DNA from: a virus
IMG/VR virus record: IMGVR_UViG_3300031999_000240
Location: 1-20,479 of that record
Length of the DNA: 20,479 bases
Reading direction: 5' to 3' (one strand)
Below the pieces are notes generated by a model, which saw only the letters and a program-made list of their open reading frames with translations, had not been told where the DNA came from and did not search any database. Shown here one piece after another: positions 1 to 8,643 of the stretch (position 1 is its first letter; every line of letters starts with the position of its first letter). The position numbers and the translations under genes were made by a program.

Positions 1-2283
1 CTCTACCCGATCCTACACGATCAAGCCAACCCGGAGATGACCAGCTTCGAGTTCCGCGAGCTGGCCATGAGCCACGTGGCCGGCTGGGGCAATGCCTACG
101 CCGAGATCGAGCTCGACGGCAGCGGCCAGGTGCTGGCGCTCTGGCCCTTGCGCCCGGACCGGATGCGCGTTTACCGCGTCCGCCTCGAGGGCCGCTCCGA
201 GCTGGTCTATGTCTATCGGCTGCCGGACAGCGTGGACATCCCGTCTAAGACGCTTCGTGAGTACCAGGTGCTGCATGTCCGGGGGCTCAGCCCGGACGGC
301 ATCGTGGGCTACTCGCCCATCCAGCTGGCGCGCCAGGCGGTGGGCCTGTCGCTGGCGATGGAGGAATACGGGGCCCGTTTCTTCGGCAACGGCGCCAATG
401 CCGACTTTGTGCTGGAGCATCCCAGCCAGCTCAGCGACGACGCGCTGCGCCACCTGAGGGAATCCTGGGAGGAAGATCACCTGGGCCTGGAGAAGGCGCA
501 CCGCATGGCCATCCTCGAGGAGGGGATGAAGATCGAGAAGATCGGCATTCCGCCCGACGACGCGCAGTTCATCCAGAGCCGCAAGTTCCAGATCAACGAG
601 ATCGCCCGCATGTACCGCATCCCCCCCCACATGATCGGCGACCTCGAGCGCGCCACCTTCTCCAACATCGAGCATCAGGCCATCGAGTTCGTGGTGCATT
701 GCATTCGACCCCACCTGGTGCGCTGGGAACAGCGGCTGCGCCGAAGCCTGTTCGCCCCGGAGGAAGCCAAGACGTATTTCCCTGAATTCCTGGTGGACGG
801 GCTGCTGCGGGGAGACGTCCAGACGCGGTTCGCAGCCTACGCCACGGCGCGGCAGAACGGCTGGATGAACGCCAACGAGATCCGCGAGCTCGAGAACCAG
901 AACCCGATCGAGGCCGGCGACGTCTACCTGGTGCCGTTGAACATGATCCCGATGGGCAGCCCCTCGCCGGCGACGACGGAACAGGCCCGCGGCAGCTTGC
1001 CCCCGGGCACGTCGCTGGTCCCGCTGAAGGACTATGCCCGGTTGATCGGTCGGCAACCGTTGCTGGAAAGTGGAGGCAATGGCCGCGCCAGCCAGGCCAG
1101 CGAGAAAAAGCGAGCGGCCCGCGATCGGCTGGCCATCGCCAAGTCGTACCGCCATGTCTTCCAGGATGCCGGCGAGCGGGCCGTGAAACGCGAGCTGCGG
1201 GAGATCAAGCAGGCGGCACAGAAATACCTGGCCCAGCGATCGCACGTGGCCGATTTCGAGGAATGGCTGCGGGGCTACTACCGCGATTTCCCGCAGGTGC
1301 TGAGCGAGTTGTGGTCGCCGGCTTTCTCCGCCCTGAGCGAGGCGGTCCAGGCGCTGGCGGCGCGCGAAGTAGAGGCCCCGGTCGGCATGACGCCCGGACT
1401 CGATGAGTGCCTGCGCTATCACGTCGATCGGTCGGTGGCGCGCCACGTGGGCCTTTCGCAGACCCTGGTGCTCCAGGCTCTGCGGATGAGCGAGGGTGCG
1501 GCCGATACCGTGCTCGAGGCGCTCGAGGATTGGCCGGAGCGGCGCCCGGCAAGTTTTGCCGCCTGGGAGACGATCCGCACATCCAACCTGATGGCCAAGG
1601 CCACGTGGTTCTACGCCGGCGCCGAAGGCCTGGAATGGATCCGCCTCGACGAAAACCCGTTCTGCGCCTCGCTCGACGGCCTGGTCATTGAGATGAGCGA
1701 CAACTGCCGAGGCACCCACTTTGTGATGGAGGGCGAGGAAGTCCCCGGCCGATCGGACAATCTGAAGCCGACGTGGAATGTCTCGACGCCCCCGCTCTTC
1801 GAGGGCTGCGAGTGCCAGATCGCGCCGGTCATGCCCGAGAAGAACGGGCGGACAGCGCGCCTCCCTGGCGACGAAAGGGGAACGATGGATTACTCCGAGG
1901 TGATTGCCCGGGCGCTCACCATGCAAGCCGAGGCGCTGCGATCGCTGGGCCAGATCCTTGAGAGGACGCGGGGCCCGGAGATCCGCTTCGACGTCGATCA
2001 CATGACGCAGACGCACGCGCCCGAGATCAACGTAGCCGGGCCGGACATGCAGCCGGTGGCGGACGCCGTCGAGCGGGCCATCGGCGAGATGGGCGAGGCG
2101 GTCGGCAAGCTCGAGCTGCCCGCGCCGGTGGTTGAGGTCAAGCCCGAGATCCGGGTGACGCCGGCGGAAACCAAGATCTTGAAAATCACTTCCCGGCATG
2201 AGAGTCAGAGAGTAGTTCGCGACAAGGACCAGAAGCTTGCTGGGACCGAGACGGACGTGGAATACCAGTACGAGAAGGAGTAG
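1..2283 (+). CDS. Phage portal protein fused to MuF-like head domain (5' partial)
   Basis: The frame is open from base 1 (LYPILHDQANPEMTSFEFRE), so the true start lies upstream and the ATG at 37 is internal. Residues about 1-330 match HK97-type portal proteins, which form the dodecameric DNA entry vertex: the PNPEMTSFEF segment, GNAYAEIE, then RMYRIPPHMIGDLERATFSNIE. Residues about 400-610 look like the SPP1 gp7/Mu F minor-head domain: RTSNLMAKATWFYAG, LDENPFCASLDG and the cysteine-bearing PPLFEGCECQI near 597. From about 629 a third segment ends in a VVRDKDQKLAG motif; it begins with an ATG at 1885 preceded by AAAGGGG, so it could also be made separately. Portal and MuF are usually separate adjacent genes, though fusions exist. 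The family assignment is secure; the fusion is seen directly as one uninterrupted frame. Confidence 0.9.
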   Translation, partial: LYPILHDQANPEMTSFEFRELAMSHVAGWGNAYAEIELDGSGQVLALWPLRPDRMRVYRVRLEGRSELVYVYRLPDSVDIPSKTLREYQVLHVRGLSPDGIVGYSPIQLARQAVGLSLAMEEYGARFFGNGANADFVLEHPSQLSDDALRHLRESWEEDHLGLEKAHRMAILEEGMKIEKIGIPPDDAQFIQSRKFQINEIARMYRIPPHMIGDLERATFSNIEHQAIEFVVHCIRPHLVRWEQRLRRSLFAPEEAKTYFPEFLVDGLLRGDVQTRFAAYATARQNGWMNANEIRELENQNPIEAGDVYLVPLNMIPMGSPSPATTEQARGSLPPGTSLVPLKDYARLIGRQPLLESGGNGRASQASEKKRAARDRLAIAKSYRHVFQDAGERAVKRELREIKQAAQKYLAQRSHVADFEEWLRGYYRDFPQVLSELWSPAFSALSEAVQALAAREVEAPVGMTPGLDECLRYHVDRSVARHVGLSQTLVLQALRMSEGAADTVLEALEDWPERRPASFAAWETIRTSNLMAKATWFYAGAEGLEWIRLDENPFCASLDGLVIEMSDNCRGTHFVMEGEEVPGRSDNLKPTWNVSTPPLFEGCECQIAPVMPEKNGRTARLPGDERGTMDYSEVIARALTMQAEALRSLGQILERTRGPEIRFDVDHMTQTHAPEINVAGPDMQPVADAVERAIGEMGEAVGKLELPAPVVEVKPEIRVTPAETKILKITSRHESQRVVRDKDQKLAGTETDVEYQYEKE

Positions 2284-2286
2284 ATC

Positions 2287-2685
2287 ATGGCTGGATCCAA
2301 GACGAACTATGCCGAGCAGAAGCTATTGGATCTGCTGATGGGCAATCAGTCGTACACACCCGGAGCGAACTCCGTCCTGGCGCTGTACACCGTAGCCCCG
2401 GGGGAGACAGGCGGAGGCACCGAAGCGAACTACGCCGGCTACGCTCGAAAGACCGTTACCAACGATCTGACGACCTGGCCGTCAGCCAACCCGAAGTTGA
2501 ACGGCATCGAGTTGGCATTCCCGACCGCTACCGGGGACCAGACGGGCAACATTGTCGGCGTCGGACTATTTGAATCGGCCGGCGTCAATATGATCGCCTA
2601 TGCCACGCTGACCACGGCGAAACCTGTGCTCAATGGTGACACGCCGCGGTTCCCGGCCGGCTCGCTGAGCTTCTCGGAGGACTGA
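2287..2685 (+). CDS. Gp80-like phage tail (fiber-type) protein
   Basis: This 132-residue protein starts 3 nt after the portal stop, with GGAG about 6 nt upstream. It has the layout of the small phage tail-fiber/Gp80-type family: an N-terminal helix (YAEQKLLDLLMGNQSYTPG), a strand VLALYTVAPGETGGGTEA followed by GYARK, a central IELAFPTATGD segment and a C-terminal half rich in beta strands (GVGLFESAGVNMIAYATL). The family is recognised from this motif order, not from a search. Placement directly after the portal fits a virion structural role. The exact position in the particle is not known. Confidence 0.72.
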   Translation: MAGSKTNYAEQKLLDLLMGNQSYTPGANSVLALYTVAPGETGGGTEANYAGYARKTVTNDLTTWPSANPKLNGIELAFPTATGDQTGNIVGVGLFESAGVNMIAYATLTTAKPVLNGDTPRFPAGSLSFSED

Positions 2686-2713
2686 GAGCAAACCAAGATA
2701 GGGAGACAATCCT

Positions 2714-3064
2714 GTGGCAGACCTAATTGATCGTATCAGCGGTGCCGACAAGCCCCGCAAGATTAACTTACATAGGTGGATTGGCGTTCAACGACTCTAC
2801 ACCGTCGGCGAGTGGACGCGTGCGCAGATCGCCGCGGAGTTCGGCATCACGGGGAATCCCGATGAGGAACGCCAGGCCATACAGATCGCCGACAAGATTG
2901 ATAGCTTCGGGGGAACCAACGGGCAACGCGATAAGGTGATCTACCTTGGTCGTGTCGAGGGCGTCATGATGTGCGTCGAGGATTACACCGACAGGCTGTA
3001 CCACGACGTGGCCGGGGCACTGAACAAGGCGAAGGTGTTCGAGGACTTGCAGATTGCGGGCTAA
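2714..3064 (+). CDS. Hypothetical phage structural-region protein
   Basis: The start is GTG 2714, with GGGAGA at 2701-2706 at suitable spacing; no competing ATG fits. The 116-residue product (MADLIDRISGADKPRKINLH) has a short segment (YTVGEWTRAQIAAEFGITG) that looks like a helix-turn-helix but may equally be a structural helix, and a C-terminal YTDRLYHDVAGALNKAKVF helix. I do not recognise a family. It sits in a tight operon between two virion genes (28 nt after the previous gene, 3 nt before the next), which suggests a small tail or head-associated protein. Base use matches its neighbours. Confidence 0.7.
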   Translation: MADLIDRISGADKPRKINLHRWIGVQRLYTVGEWTRAQIAAEFGITGNPDEERQAIQIADKIDSFGGTNGQRDKVIYLGRVEGVMMCVEDYTDRLYHDVAGALNKAKVFEDLQIAG

Positions 3065-3067
3065 GGC

Positions 3068-5266
3068 ATGGATGCCAAGGTAGGCTCATTCAACTCCGGC
3101 ACAGGAGCGCTGAATAGCACCCAGGAGATCACGATTGGCTTCCAGGCCAAGGTGATCTTCTTCTGGTGGAGTGGGCGCGCCGAGGCTGTCGATACATGCG
3201 GTGGCGCCACTCATCGTCGCGGCTTTGGCGTGGCGACGAGCACGAGTTCCCGCTTCTGCGTGGACACACGTTCAGTAGACGCGGGCTCTTCCTCCGTTGG
3301 ATCATGCTACAAGCACAATGCCGCCTGTATCATGGCCCACACCGATACAACGGTAGATGGGCTGATTGACATCTCTGCCATTGGCTCAACCAGTTTCACT
3401 CTGATCGTCGATGATGCAATGCCCTACGATCTGCGTGTTCACTACCTAGCCCTTGGCGGAAGTGATATTGTCAACGCGGCCTGCGGATCGGTCGCGGCAG
3501 ATGCTTCTTATCGCTTCAGAGTATCAGGACTGGGCTGGCAACCAAATCTTGCCATGCTCATAGGCAATGAATTCGGCACTGCCGCCCCCGCCGGAAGTAA
3601 CACCAATAGTATCTTCGCCATTGGGGCGGCGACTAGCGCGGCAAATCAAGCCACCCTGTCAGGTGGCGAAGACGATGCCTCATCAACTATGGATACCGCG
3701 GCATGGTGTACTGATAACCAAATGTTCGCCACACTTGCGGCATCGGTGGGAACATCGATTAGTGCTCGGGTAGATTTTTCTTCTTTTGACGCGGGAGGTT
3801 TCACGACTGTTCAGGATACGGTTGGTTTCGCGGCCGGGTCTGAGGTTTTCTATATCGCCTTGAACTGTACCAATGTCATCGTCGGCAATTCCCTAACCCG
3901 CACAGATGGCAATGACATCACTGTAAGTGGCCTCGGATGGAAGCCCGCCGCGGGCATGGTCGTCTCCCACTGCAAGGCCGAAAGTTCTGGCACGACGCTA
4001 AATCGCCACGACGAAACCAGCATCGGCGCGTTCACCAGCGCAACTGAGCGTGTAGCTCACGGTGTCAGGGACACAGATGCCCTCGCCGATAGCCAGGTGA
4101 CGACCGCCGTCGAACACGACGCAGTGTACGTCAACATGAATACATCCGATGCCGTTGAGGGGCTGATGGATGTGAAGTCGGTAGATGCTGACGGCGTCAC
4201 GTTCGTGATGGATGACACAGATCCGTCCGCGGCATACTTCTGGTACATCCTGTTTGGACCGGCGGCGGGCGGTGGTGGATTCGTTGATTTGGCCGCCAAT
4301 CTCGCGGGCGCACAACTTGTCGCGGCAGCCCTTGCGGTGGCCCGAGTATTGGAGGCTACATTCTCGGGGCTTACCAACATTGGGGCCGCAATGGGCGCGT
4401 TGCGCTCATTGGCGGCGCAAGTCTCCGCTTCAACTAGTATCACGGCGGGTCTGGATCGCCTGATCAATCTCGCTGCTGGCGCTGGCGGCACCACAGGGGC
4501 TGTCGCGGCAACCGATATCCTGCGAAACCTCGCTGCTGAGATTGCTGGCGTGAGTGCGGCGACAGCCGAGATGGATGTCGGCCGCGTTCTATCGGCAGCG
4601 GCCGCTGGCGCAATGGAGATCACGGCTGATTTGACCGTCGAAGGCGGCGCATTTGTCGATCTGGCCGCGGTCCTGGCGGGCACGCAGGTTGTCACAGGCA
4701 ATCTGGCCATTGCACGAGCTCTTGCGGCGGCTATTGTGGGTGTGGATACGATCAGCGCGGCCCTGGGAATGGCGCGGGGCCTTGGGGCATCCATCATTGG
4801 TGGAGAGACCATCGCCTCGGCGCTGGGTGTCCTGCGTGGCCTCACCGGTGAAATTGTTGGCTCGGAGACAGATACCGCCGCGTTGGGGATCTTGCGCAGC
4901 CTGGGGGCAATCATCGCTGGCGAGGAGGTTGTGGTCGCGGGGCTTGAGCGCCTCGTCAATCTGGTGGCTGGCGCCGAGGGAGCCACTGCGGCCGCTGCGG
5001 CAACCGAGATCCTGCGAGGCCTGGTGGCCGAGATCGCCGGCGTCGATGTAACCACAGCCGAGGTTGCCGTTGCCCGTGCTCTATCCGCAGCGGCGGAAGC
5101 CGCCATGCAGATTACGGCGGAACTGACCGTCGAGGGCGGCGAGGGGCCGCCGGAAGAAAAGCCTCCGCAACCGAGTGTTCCCGGCTGGACCTTCGGCATG
5201 GTCGACCGCTACTTCCGGGAGCAGGCCATGCGAGAGGAAGAGGAGGAGGTGGTCGTCGTTTTATGA
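3068..5266 (+). CDS. Large repeat-built virion protein (probable tail/adsorption component)
   Basis: 732 residues with clear internal architecture. Residues about 24-397 seem to be three diverged copies of a beta-rich domain of roughly 125-130 residues: the joins are marked by VSGLGWQP near 156 and VSGLGWKP near 287, and copies 1 and 3 share the pattern VDGLIDISAIGSTSFTLIVDD / VEGLMDVKSVDADGVTFVMDD. Residues about 404-693 are an Ala/Gly-rich helical repeat array. A proline-rich linker (GPPEEKPPQPSVPGW) and an acidic tail (REEEEEVVVVL) end the protein. The N-terminal half is visibly richer in A/T than its neighbours, suggesting module exchange. I do not recognise a named family; a tail or decoration role is inferred from size, repeats and position in the structural operon. 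The ATG at 3068 follows a weak AAGG. Confidence 0.75.
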   Translation: MDAKVGSFNSGTGALNSTQEITIGFQAKVIFFWWSGRAEAVDTCGGATHRRGFGVATSTSSRFCVDTRSVDAGSSSVGSCYKHNAACIMAHTDTTVDGLIDISAIGSTSFTLIVDDAMPYDLRVHYLALGGSDIVNAACGSVAADASYRFRVSGLGWQPNLAMLIGNEFGTAAPAGSNTNSIFAIGAATSAANQATLSGGEDDASSTMDTAAWCTDNQMFATLAASVGTSISARVDFSSFDAGGFTTVQDTVGFAAGSEVFYIALNCTNVIVGNSLTRTDGNDITVSGLGWKPAAGMVVSHCKAESSGTTLNRHDETSIGAFTSATERVAHGVRDTDALADSQVTTAVEHDAVYVNMNTSDAVEGLMDVKSVDADGVTFVMDDTDPSAAYFWYILFGPAAGGGGFVDLAANLAGAQLVAAALAVARVLEATFSGLTNIGAAMGALRSLAAQVSASTSITAGLDRLINLAAGAGGTTGAVAATDILRNLAAEIAGVSAATAEMDVGRVLSAAAAGAMEITADLTVEGGAFVDLAAVLAGTQVVTGNLAIARALAAAIVGVDTISAALGMARGLGASIIGGETIASALGVLRGLTGEIVGSETDTAALGILRSLGAIIAGEEVVVAGLERLVNLVAGAEGATAAAAATEILRGLVAEIAGVDVTTAEVAVARALSAAAEAAMQITAELTVEGGEGPPEEKPPQPSVPGWTFGMVDRYFREQAMREEEEEVVVVL
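4279..5140 (+). repeat. Ala-rich coding repeat array inside the virion protein
   Basis: The encoded segment starts FVDLAANLAGAQLV (about 4279) and restarts as FVDLAAVLAGTQVV (about 4650), so there is a large module of about 124 residues plus an extended second copy. Within each are units of about 23-25 residues with the pattern L-a-a-x-I-a-G-x-x-x-x-x-A-x-L-x-x-x-R-x-L. The paired segments LAAEIAGVSAATAEMDVGRV and LVAEIAGVDVTTAEVAVARA are obvious paralogues. The periodicity suggests a superhelical or coiled rod. Confidence 0.75.
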
Positions 5267-5286
5267 CGGCCGCCAGGAGGAATGCG

Positions 5287-6435
5287 ATGCCGTATCCCAA
5301 CGAACATTCAGCCAGACTCAAGGATCCGGACGATTTCGCCGCAGACAGCTTCCGGCGCAAGGCAGACGGAACAATCTACGGGAAGATCAAAGTGCCGGCG
5401 ACGATCGATGTGATTTGGGGAAAGTTGAAAGGCAAAGACGCTCCGGACGATCAGCCGATTCCCCAGGCGCTGCGCTTTCCAACGAAGGATTGGACGGCGA
5501 GCGAGGCCAAGGCATGGCTCGAGGAGAACAAGATCAAGTACGTCAGCTTCGAACCCGCCGAGGAGAAGTCGCGCACTAGCCCGCCTCCCGGCATCAAGAT
5601 CCCGCAAGGCTTCCAGCATCGAAGTTTCCCACTACGCGAACTCAGGGTTGAGCCCGCAGAGGACAACCAGAGGAAGATCGTGGGTTATGCCGCGGTTTTC
5701 AATGTCCTCAGTGAACCCCTGTGGGGTTTCCGGGAAAAGATCCGCAAGGGAGCGTTCACCAAGACCATCGGCGAGGCGAATATTGTTGCACTCTTCAACC
5801 ACAATGAGGACATGATTCTTGGTCGCAACAAAGCGGGCACCTTGAAACTCGCGGAAGATGACATCGGGTTGGCCATCGAAATCCTGCCGCCCGAGACGCA
5901 ATCGGCAAAGGATCTCATGATCAGCATGGAAAGAGGCGATGTTTCGCAAATGTCGTTCTCCTTCAGAGTCGTACGCGAGGAATGGGATCATCTGCCCGCT
6001 GAGGAAATCCGAACTCTGGTGGAAGTGGAATTGCGGGATGTCAGCCTAGTTGTGTTCCCGGCCTACCCGCAGACGATCGCCACGGTGGGGGTGCGCTCGG
6101 TGTTCGGGATCGAGATGCCCAAGCTGGCTGATGCCCTCGGCCGACTCGAGGCGGGCACCGCGGTATTGAGTGATCGTGACCTGGTGGGCGACGTGGTCGG
6201 CAAAATCAGCCGTTGCCTTCCGGGCGACCACGCCTGCAGACGTCGCGAGCTCGATGCGGCCATGCTGCCGCCGGACCTGGCGCGCCGGCGTGCCGAGCTC
6301 GATGCGGCTATGCGGGCGCCAGGCCTGCGGGGCATGCATAAACAGCTCGAGGAATTGGAGCGGGAAGTGCTGGCGGCGAGTCCAGATGACGAGCCAGTCA
6401 TGTCTCGACCGCGAAGAGGACACGATAGACACTAA
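5287..6435 (+). CDS. HK97-family prohead protease with extra N-terminal domain
   Basis: Start ATG 5287 is chosen because AGGAGG (5275-5280) is 6 nt upstream and MPYPNEHSARL is the usual start of this N-terminal domain; an in-frame ATG at 5263 lacks such a site. Residues 1 to about 95 form a small domain (PYPNEHSARLKDPDDF, TKDWTASEAKAWLEEN) often found in phage proteins. Residues about 110-270 are the serine protease that trims the capsid delta domain and matures the procapsid: RKIVGYAAVFN, His172 in LFNHNEDMILG, Ser223 in QMSFSF and an acidic residue (Glu248) in VELRDVSLVVFPAYP, a plausible H-S-E triad. The C-terminal about 110 residues are Arg/Leu-rich and helical. The middle is duplicated at 20152-20479. 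Confidence 0.9.
   Translation: MPYPNEHSARLKDPDDFAADSFRRKADGTIYGKIKVPATIDVIWGKLKGKDAPDDQPIPQALRFPTKDWTASEAKAWLEENKIKYVSFEPAEEKSRTSPPPGIKIPQGFQHRSFPLRELRVEPAEDNQRKIVGYAAVFNVLSEPLWGFREKIRKGAFTKTIGEANIVALFNHNEDMILGRNKAGTLKLAEDDIGLAIEILPPETQSAKDLMISMERGDVSQMSFSFRVVREEWDHLPAEEIRTLVEVELRDVSLVVFPAYPQTIATVGVRSVFGIEMPKLADALGRLEAGTAVLSDRDLVGDVVGKISRCLPGDHACRRRELDAAMLPPDLARRRAELDAAMRAPGLRGMHKQLEELEREVLAASPDDEPVMSRPRRGHDRH
5590..5917 (+). repeat. Direct repeat copy 1 (within prohead protease)
   Basis: This segment aligns without gaps to 20152-20479 at an offset of 14,562. I count about two dozen mismatches over the first 200 positions, in clusters between identical blocks. The final 127 positions (5791-5917) are identical to 20353-20479, with a mismatch immediately before (A at 5790, C at 20352). 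Confidence 0.95.
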
Positions 6436-6463
6436 GCCCGAATTGGCGGGCGGGGAGATGGGC

Positions 6464-6676
6464 ATGGACACGTTACCCGTGTTGCTGAAACTTGTGAGCG
6501 AGGGCGAAAAGTCGCTCATCGTGGATCTCACCTCGATAGCGATCGTGGTGAAGCATGGGGAAGGCGACCTTGAGGTCTGGATGAAATCGGGAACCATGTT
6601 CAAACTCACTGGCAAAAACGCCGCTCTCCTCTGGGCGGCGATCGAATCGGTGGCGATTCCAAAATTGCCGGGCTGA
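6464..6676 (+). CDS. Small hypothetical protein (70 aa)
   Basis: The product starts MDTLPVLLKLVSEGEKSLIV. GGGGAG at 6452-6457 lies 6 nt before ATG 6464; an in-frame ATG at 6458 directly abuts that site and is less likely. The sequence reads as two or three strands (SLIVDLTSIAIVVKH, EVWMKSGTMFKL) followed by a helix (NAALLWAAIESVAI). No family is recognised. It lies between the protease and tape-measure genes and stops 15 nt before the latter. Small genes just before a tape measure are often tail-assembly chaperones, but nothing in the sequence shows this. Confidence 0.68.
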   Translation: MDTLPVLLKLVSEGEKSLIVDLTSIAIVVKHGEGDLEVWMKSGTMFKLTGKNAALLWAAIESVAIPKLPG

Positions 6677-6691
6677 AGGAGGAAATGAACC

Positions 6692-8479
6692 ATGCCCGCT
6701 CCCGCTGAGACCCTGCGCGTCATCCTCACAGGCAAGGACGAGCTCAGCCCGACCATGCGCCAGGTGCGCGATGGGCTGAAAAAGCTGGGCGTCGACATCA
6801 CCAGCGTCGTCGCCCCTGCGGCCGCCGTTGCGGGGGCGATGGCCGGCGTGGCCGCGGCGGGCGCCAAGCTATTCGGGGATTGGCAGGAATACACCCTGAC
6901 GATCGGTGACTTCGCCGCCAAGCTGGGCACAACCACTGAAGAGGCCAGCGCCCTCACCGAGATGGCCGGCGATCTTGGCGTTCCCCTGACGTCGCTGGAA
7001 ACCGCGTTCAAGAAGATGTCGAAAGAGGGCATCGATCCCTCGATCGAGGGCCTGGTTGCGGTTCGAGAGAGGCTGAATGCCGCCAAGGATCCCGCCGAGA
7101 AACTGGCCCTGGCGACTTCGCTCCTGGGCAGGGCAGGCGCCGATCTCATCCCGATGTTCGACCAGCTGACCAACGACGAGCTGCGCAACTACATCGACAC
7201 GATGGGGGAAGGTCAGGTCGTGTCGCAGCGGGAGGTTGAACTAGCCCGTAAGAACCGCGCGGAGCTCGATGAGCTGGGCGATGCGTGGAAGAATTTCGGA
7301 CTGGTCGCCGGCGGGAGCATCGCGGAATTAATCTTGCCGCCGCTCGAGCGCCTAACCGGGGTTCTTTCGGGCGAGATGACCGTCTTTGATGCCTGGGCCG
7401 ATTGGTTTACTACCTCCAGCGTGGCGGCGCTGGCGGGTTGGCAGGAAGCAATCGAGACACATGCTGTCGTGCCGCTGCAGAACGCACGCGGCGCCATCCT
7501 GGGGCTGAATGATGAGGAAGTCGTGAAAGTTTTCCCGGACATGGCCGAACGGATCCGGGAAGGGCTTGTCGATCCGATGGACGCGGCTACCGGCAGCATG
7601 CAAGATTGGGGCCGGACCGCCATCATGAGTGCCGGGCTGGCACAGCTGTGGGGCGAGGCCATTGCGTTTGATGGGATCTCGGCCGAAGAAACGAAGGGCA
7701 TGATGGGACTTCTGACCGGAGACATGCGGGCCGAGATGTTGCCCACGCTGGCGGAAGCAATTTCGAACTTCAACACCGCGACTGGCGCGGTAGATGACGT
7801 CGGCCGGGCGCTTTCCCTTCTGCCCCCGCTCACCGAGCTCGAGGTGGTCACCTACTTCCGTGAGGTTCATGGAGGTGGAGGATCCTCGACGATCACGACG
7901 TCTTGGGGATCGGAGCACGAACGCCGGCAGGAAGGCGGCCCGCTCCCTGCGGCCGCCTGGACGCTGGTCGGCGAGCGGGGCTACGAACTCATCGATCCGA
8001 CAGGCTACGTCCATCCGCACGAAGAGTCGACGCGCCTGCTCGCCTCGCTGGCCCCCCAGGGCATCCAGGCCGGCGCCGCGGGCGTCATGATCGACGGCCT
8101 GGTGGGAGTGGGGGGAGCCTACGAGCGATCCGGGGCCGGGGTTGTCGGAGGCTACAGCCAGAGCACGGCCTATTACGGCGCAAACCCTCCGCCCGTCAGC
8201 GCTGGCGGGATCTCCGAAGGCGGCGCAGCCGGCGGATTATTCGATTCTGTGATTGAAGAGGTTCAACAGGCCGCCGCGGCCGAGAGCGCTGCGCTGGTCG
8301 CCTCGATCCCTGCTGCTGCAAGCGCCGCTGCCTCGGAACAGGGGCGCACGCAGGTTATCGAGACACGGCGTATCGGTGAAGATACGAACGCCAGGCTGGA
8401 CAAGATCCTGCGGGCGATTGAGAAGCAGACACGCACGCTGCCGACCATCGTGCGGGACGCCGTCGAGAGGGTGTTGTGA
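6692..8479 (+). CDS. Tail tape-measure-like protein
   Basis: 595 residues, ATG 6692 preceded by GAAGGAGG. The N-terminal part (DELSPTMRQVRDGLKKLGVD) leads to an Ala/Gly-rich hydrophobic stretch at about 36-60. Then come motifs common in tape-measure proteins, which set tail length and sit in the tail lumen: LGTTTEEASALTEMAGDLGV, ETAFKKMSKEG, and AKDPAEKLALATSLLGRAGA. A second hydrophobic region lies near 240-250. The C-terminal third has GGPLPAAAWTLVGERGYELI, the 'VGE-G-E-l' signature seen near the end of many such proteins. It is short for the family, implying a short tail or a reduced protein. It lies upstream of the capsid gene, the reverse of the usual order. Confidence 0.82.
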   Translation: MPAPAETLRVILTGKDELSPTMRQVRDGLKKLGVDITSVVAPAAAVAGAMAGVAAAGAKLFGDWQEYTLTIGDFAAKLGTTTEEASALTEMAGDLGVPLTSLETAFKKMSKEGIDPSIEGLVAVRERLNAAKDPAEKLALATSLLGRAGADLIPMFDQLTNDELRNYIDTMGEGQVVSQREVELARKNRAELDELGDAWKNFGLVAGGSIAELILPPLERLTGVLSGEMTVFDAWADWFTTSSVAALAGWQEAIETHAVVPLQNARGAILGLNDEEVVKVFPDMAERIREGLVDPMDAATGSMQDWGRTAIMSAGLAQLWGEAIAFDGISAEETKGMMGLLTGDMRAEMLPTLAEAISNFNTATGAVDDVGRALSLLPPLTELEVVTYFREVHGGGGSSTITTSWGSEHERRQEGGPLPAAAWTLVGERGYELIDPTGYVHPHEESTRLLASLAPQGIQAGAAGVMIDGLVGVGGAYERSGAGVVGGYSQSTAYYGANPPPVSAGGISEGGAAGGLFDSVIEEVQQAAAAESAALVASIPAAASAAASEQGRTQVIETRRIGEDTNARLDKILRAIEKQTRTLPTIVRDAVERVL

Positions 8480-8643
8480 TCGCGCCGGGTGAGATGACGC
8501 GCGAGCAGCTCGAGGCCGAGGTCGCCGCGTTGCGAGCGACGATCGAGGAGATCGGCAAAGAATGGCGGGAGCTGCATGCTTTGCTGAGCGTGGTGCTTCC
8601 GATTACGCCGTCGCGACGTGTGAATGCAGCACGGTTGAACTGA
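8476..8643 (+). CDS. Small coiled-coil protein (55 aa)
   Basis: GTG 8476 overlaps the tape-measure stop by 4 nt (GTGA), the classic arrangement for translational coupling. The product (MIAPGEMTREQLEAEVAALR onward) is a Leu/Ile heptad helix through WRELHALLSVV. It stops at TGA 8641. The same frame then stays open to TGA 8773, encoding LRRQLELADDPVPEVPR near the end. No family is recognised; coupling and position just before the capsid suggest a small virion-assembly factor. Confidence 0.55.
   Translation: MIAPGEMTREQLEAEVAALRATIEEIGKEWRELHALLSVVLPITPSRRVNAARLN

Noticed and set aside
13-2199. 728-residue open frame on the minus strand opposite the portal gene
   Set aside because: Arg/His/Leu-rich antisense shadow produced by G/C-biased third positions; the sense frame has clear portal and MuF motifs.
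4057-5199. 380-residue minus-strand frame opposite the Ala-rich repeats
   Set aside because: Its Pro/Ala/Ser/Thr composition is simply the complement of the repeat array; no ribosome site or family motif.
5726-5738. TTTCCGGGAAA, similar to the CGTTTCC palindromes
   Set aside because: Different centre length and outer bases, encodes the conserved GFREK of the protease and recurs only because the gene is duplicated.
6046-7188. 380-residue minus-strand frame across the protease end and tape-measure start
   Set aside because: Ser/Ala/Pro-rich antisense shadow of two recognised sense genes.
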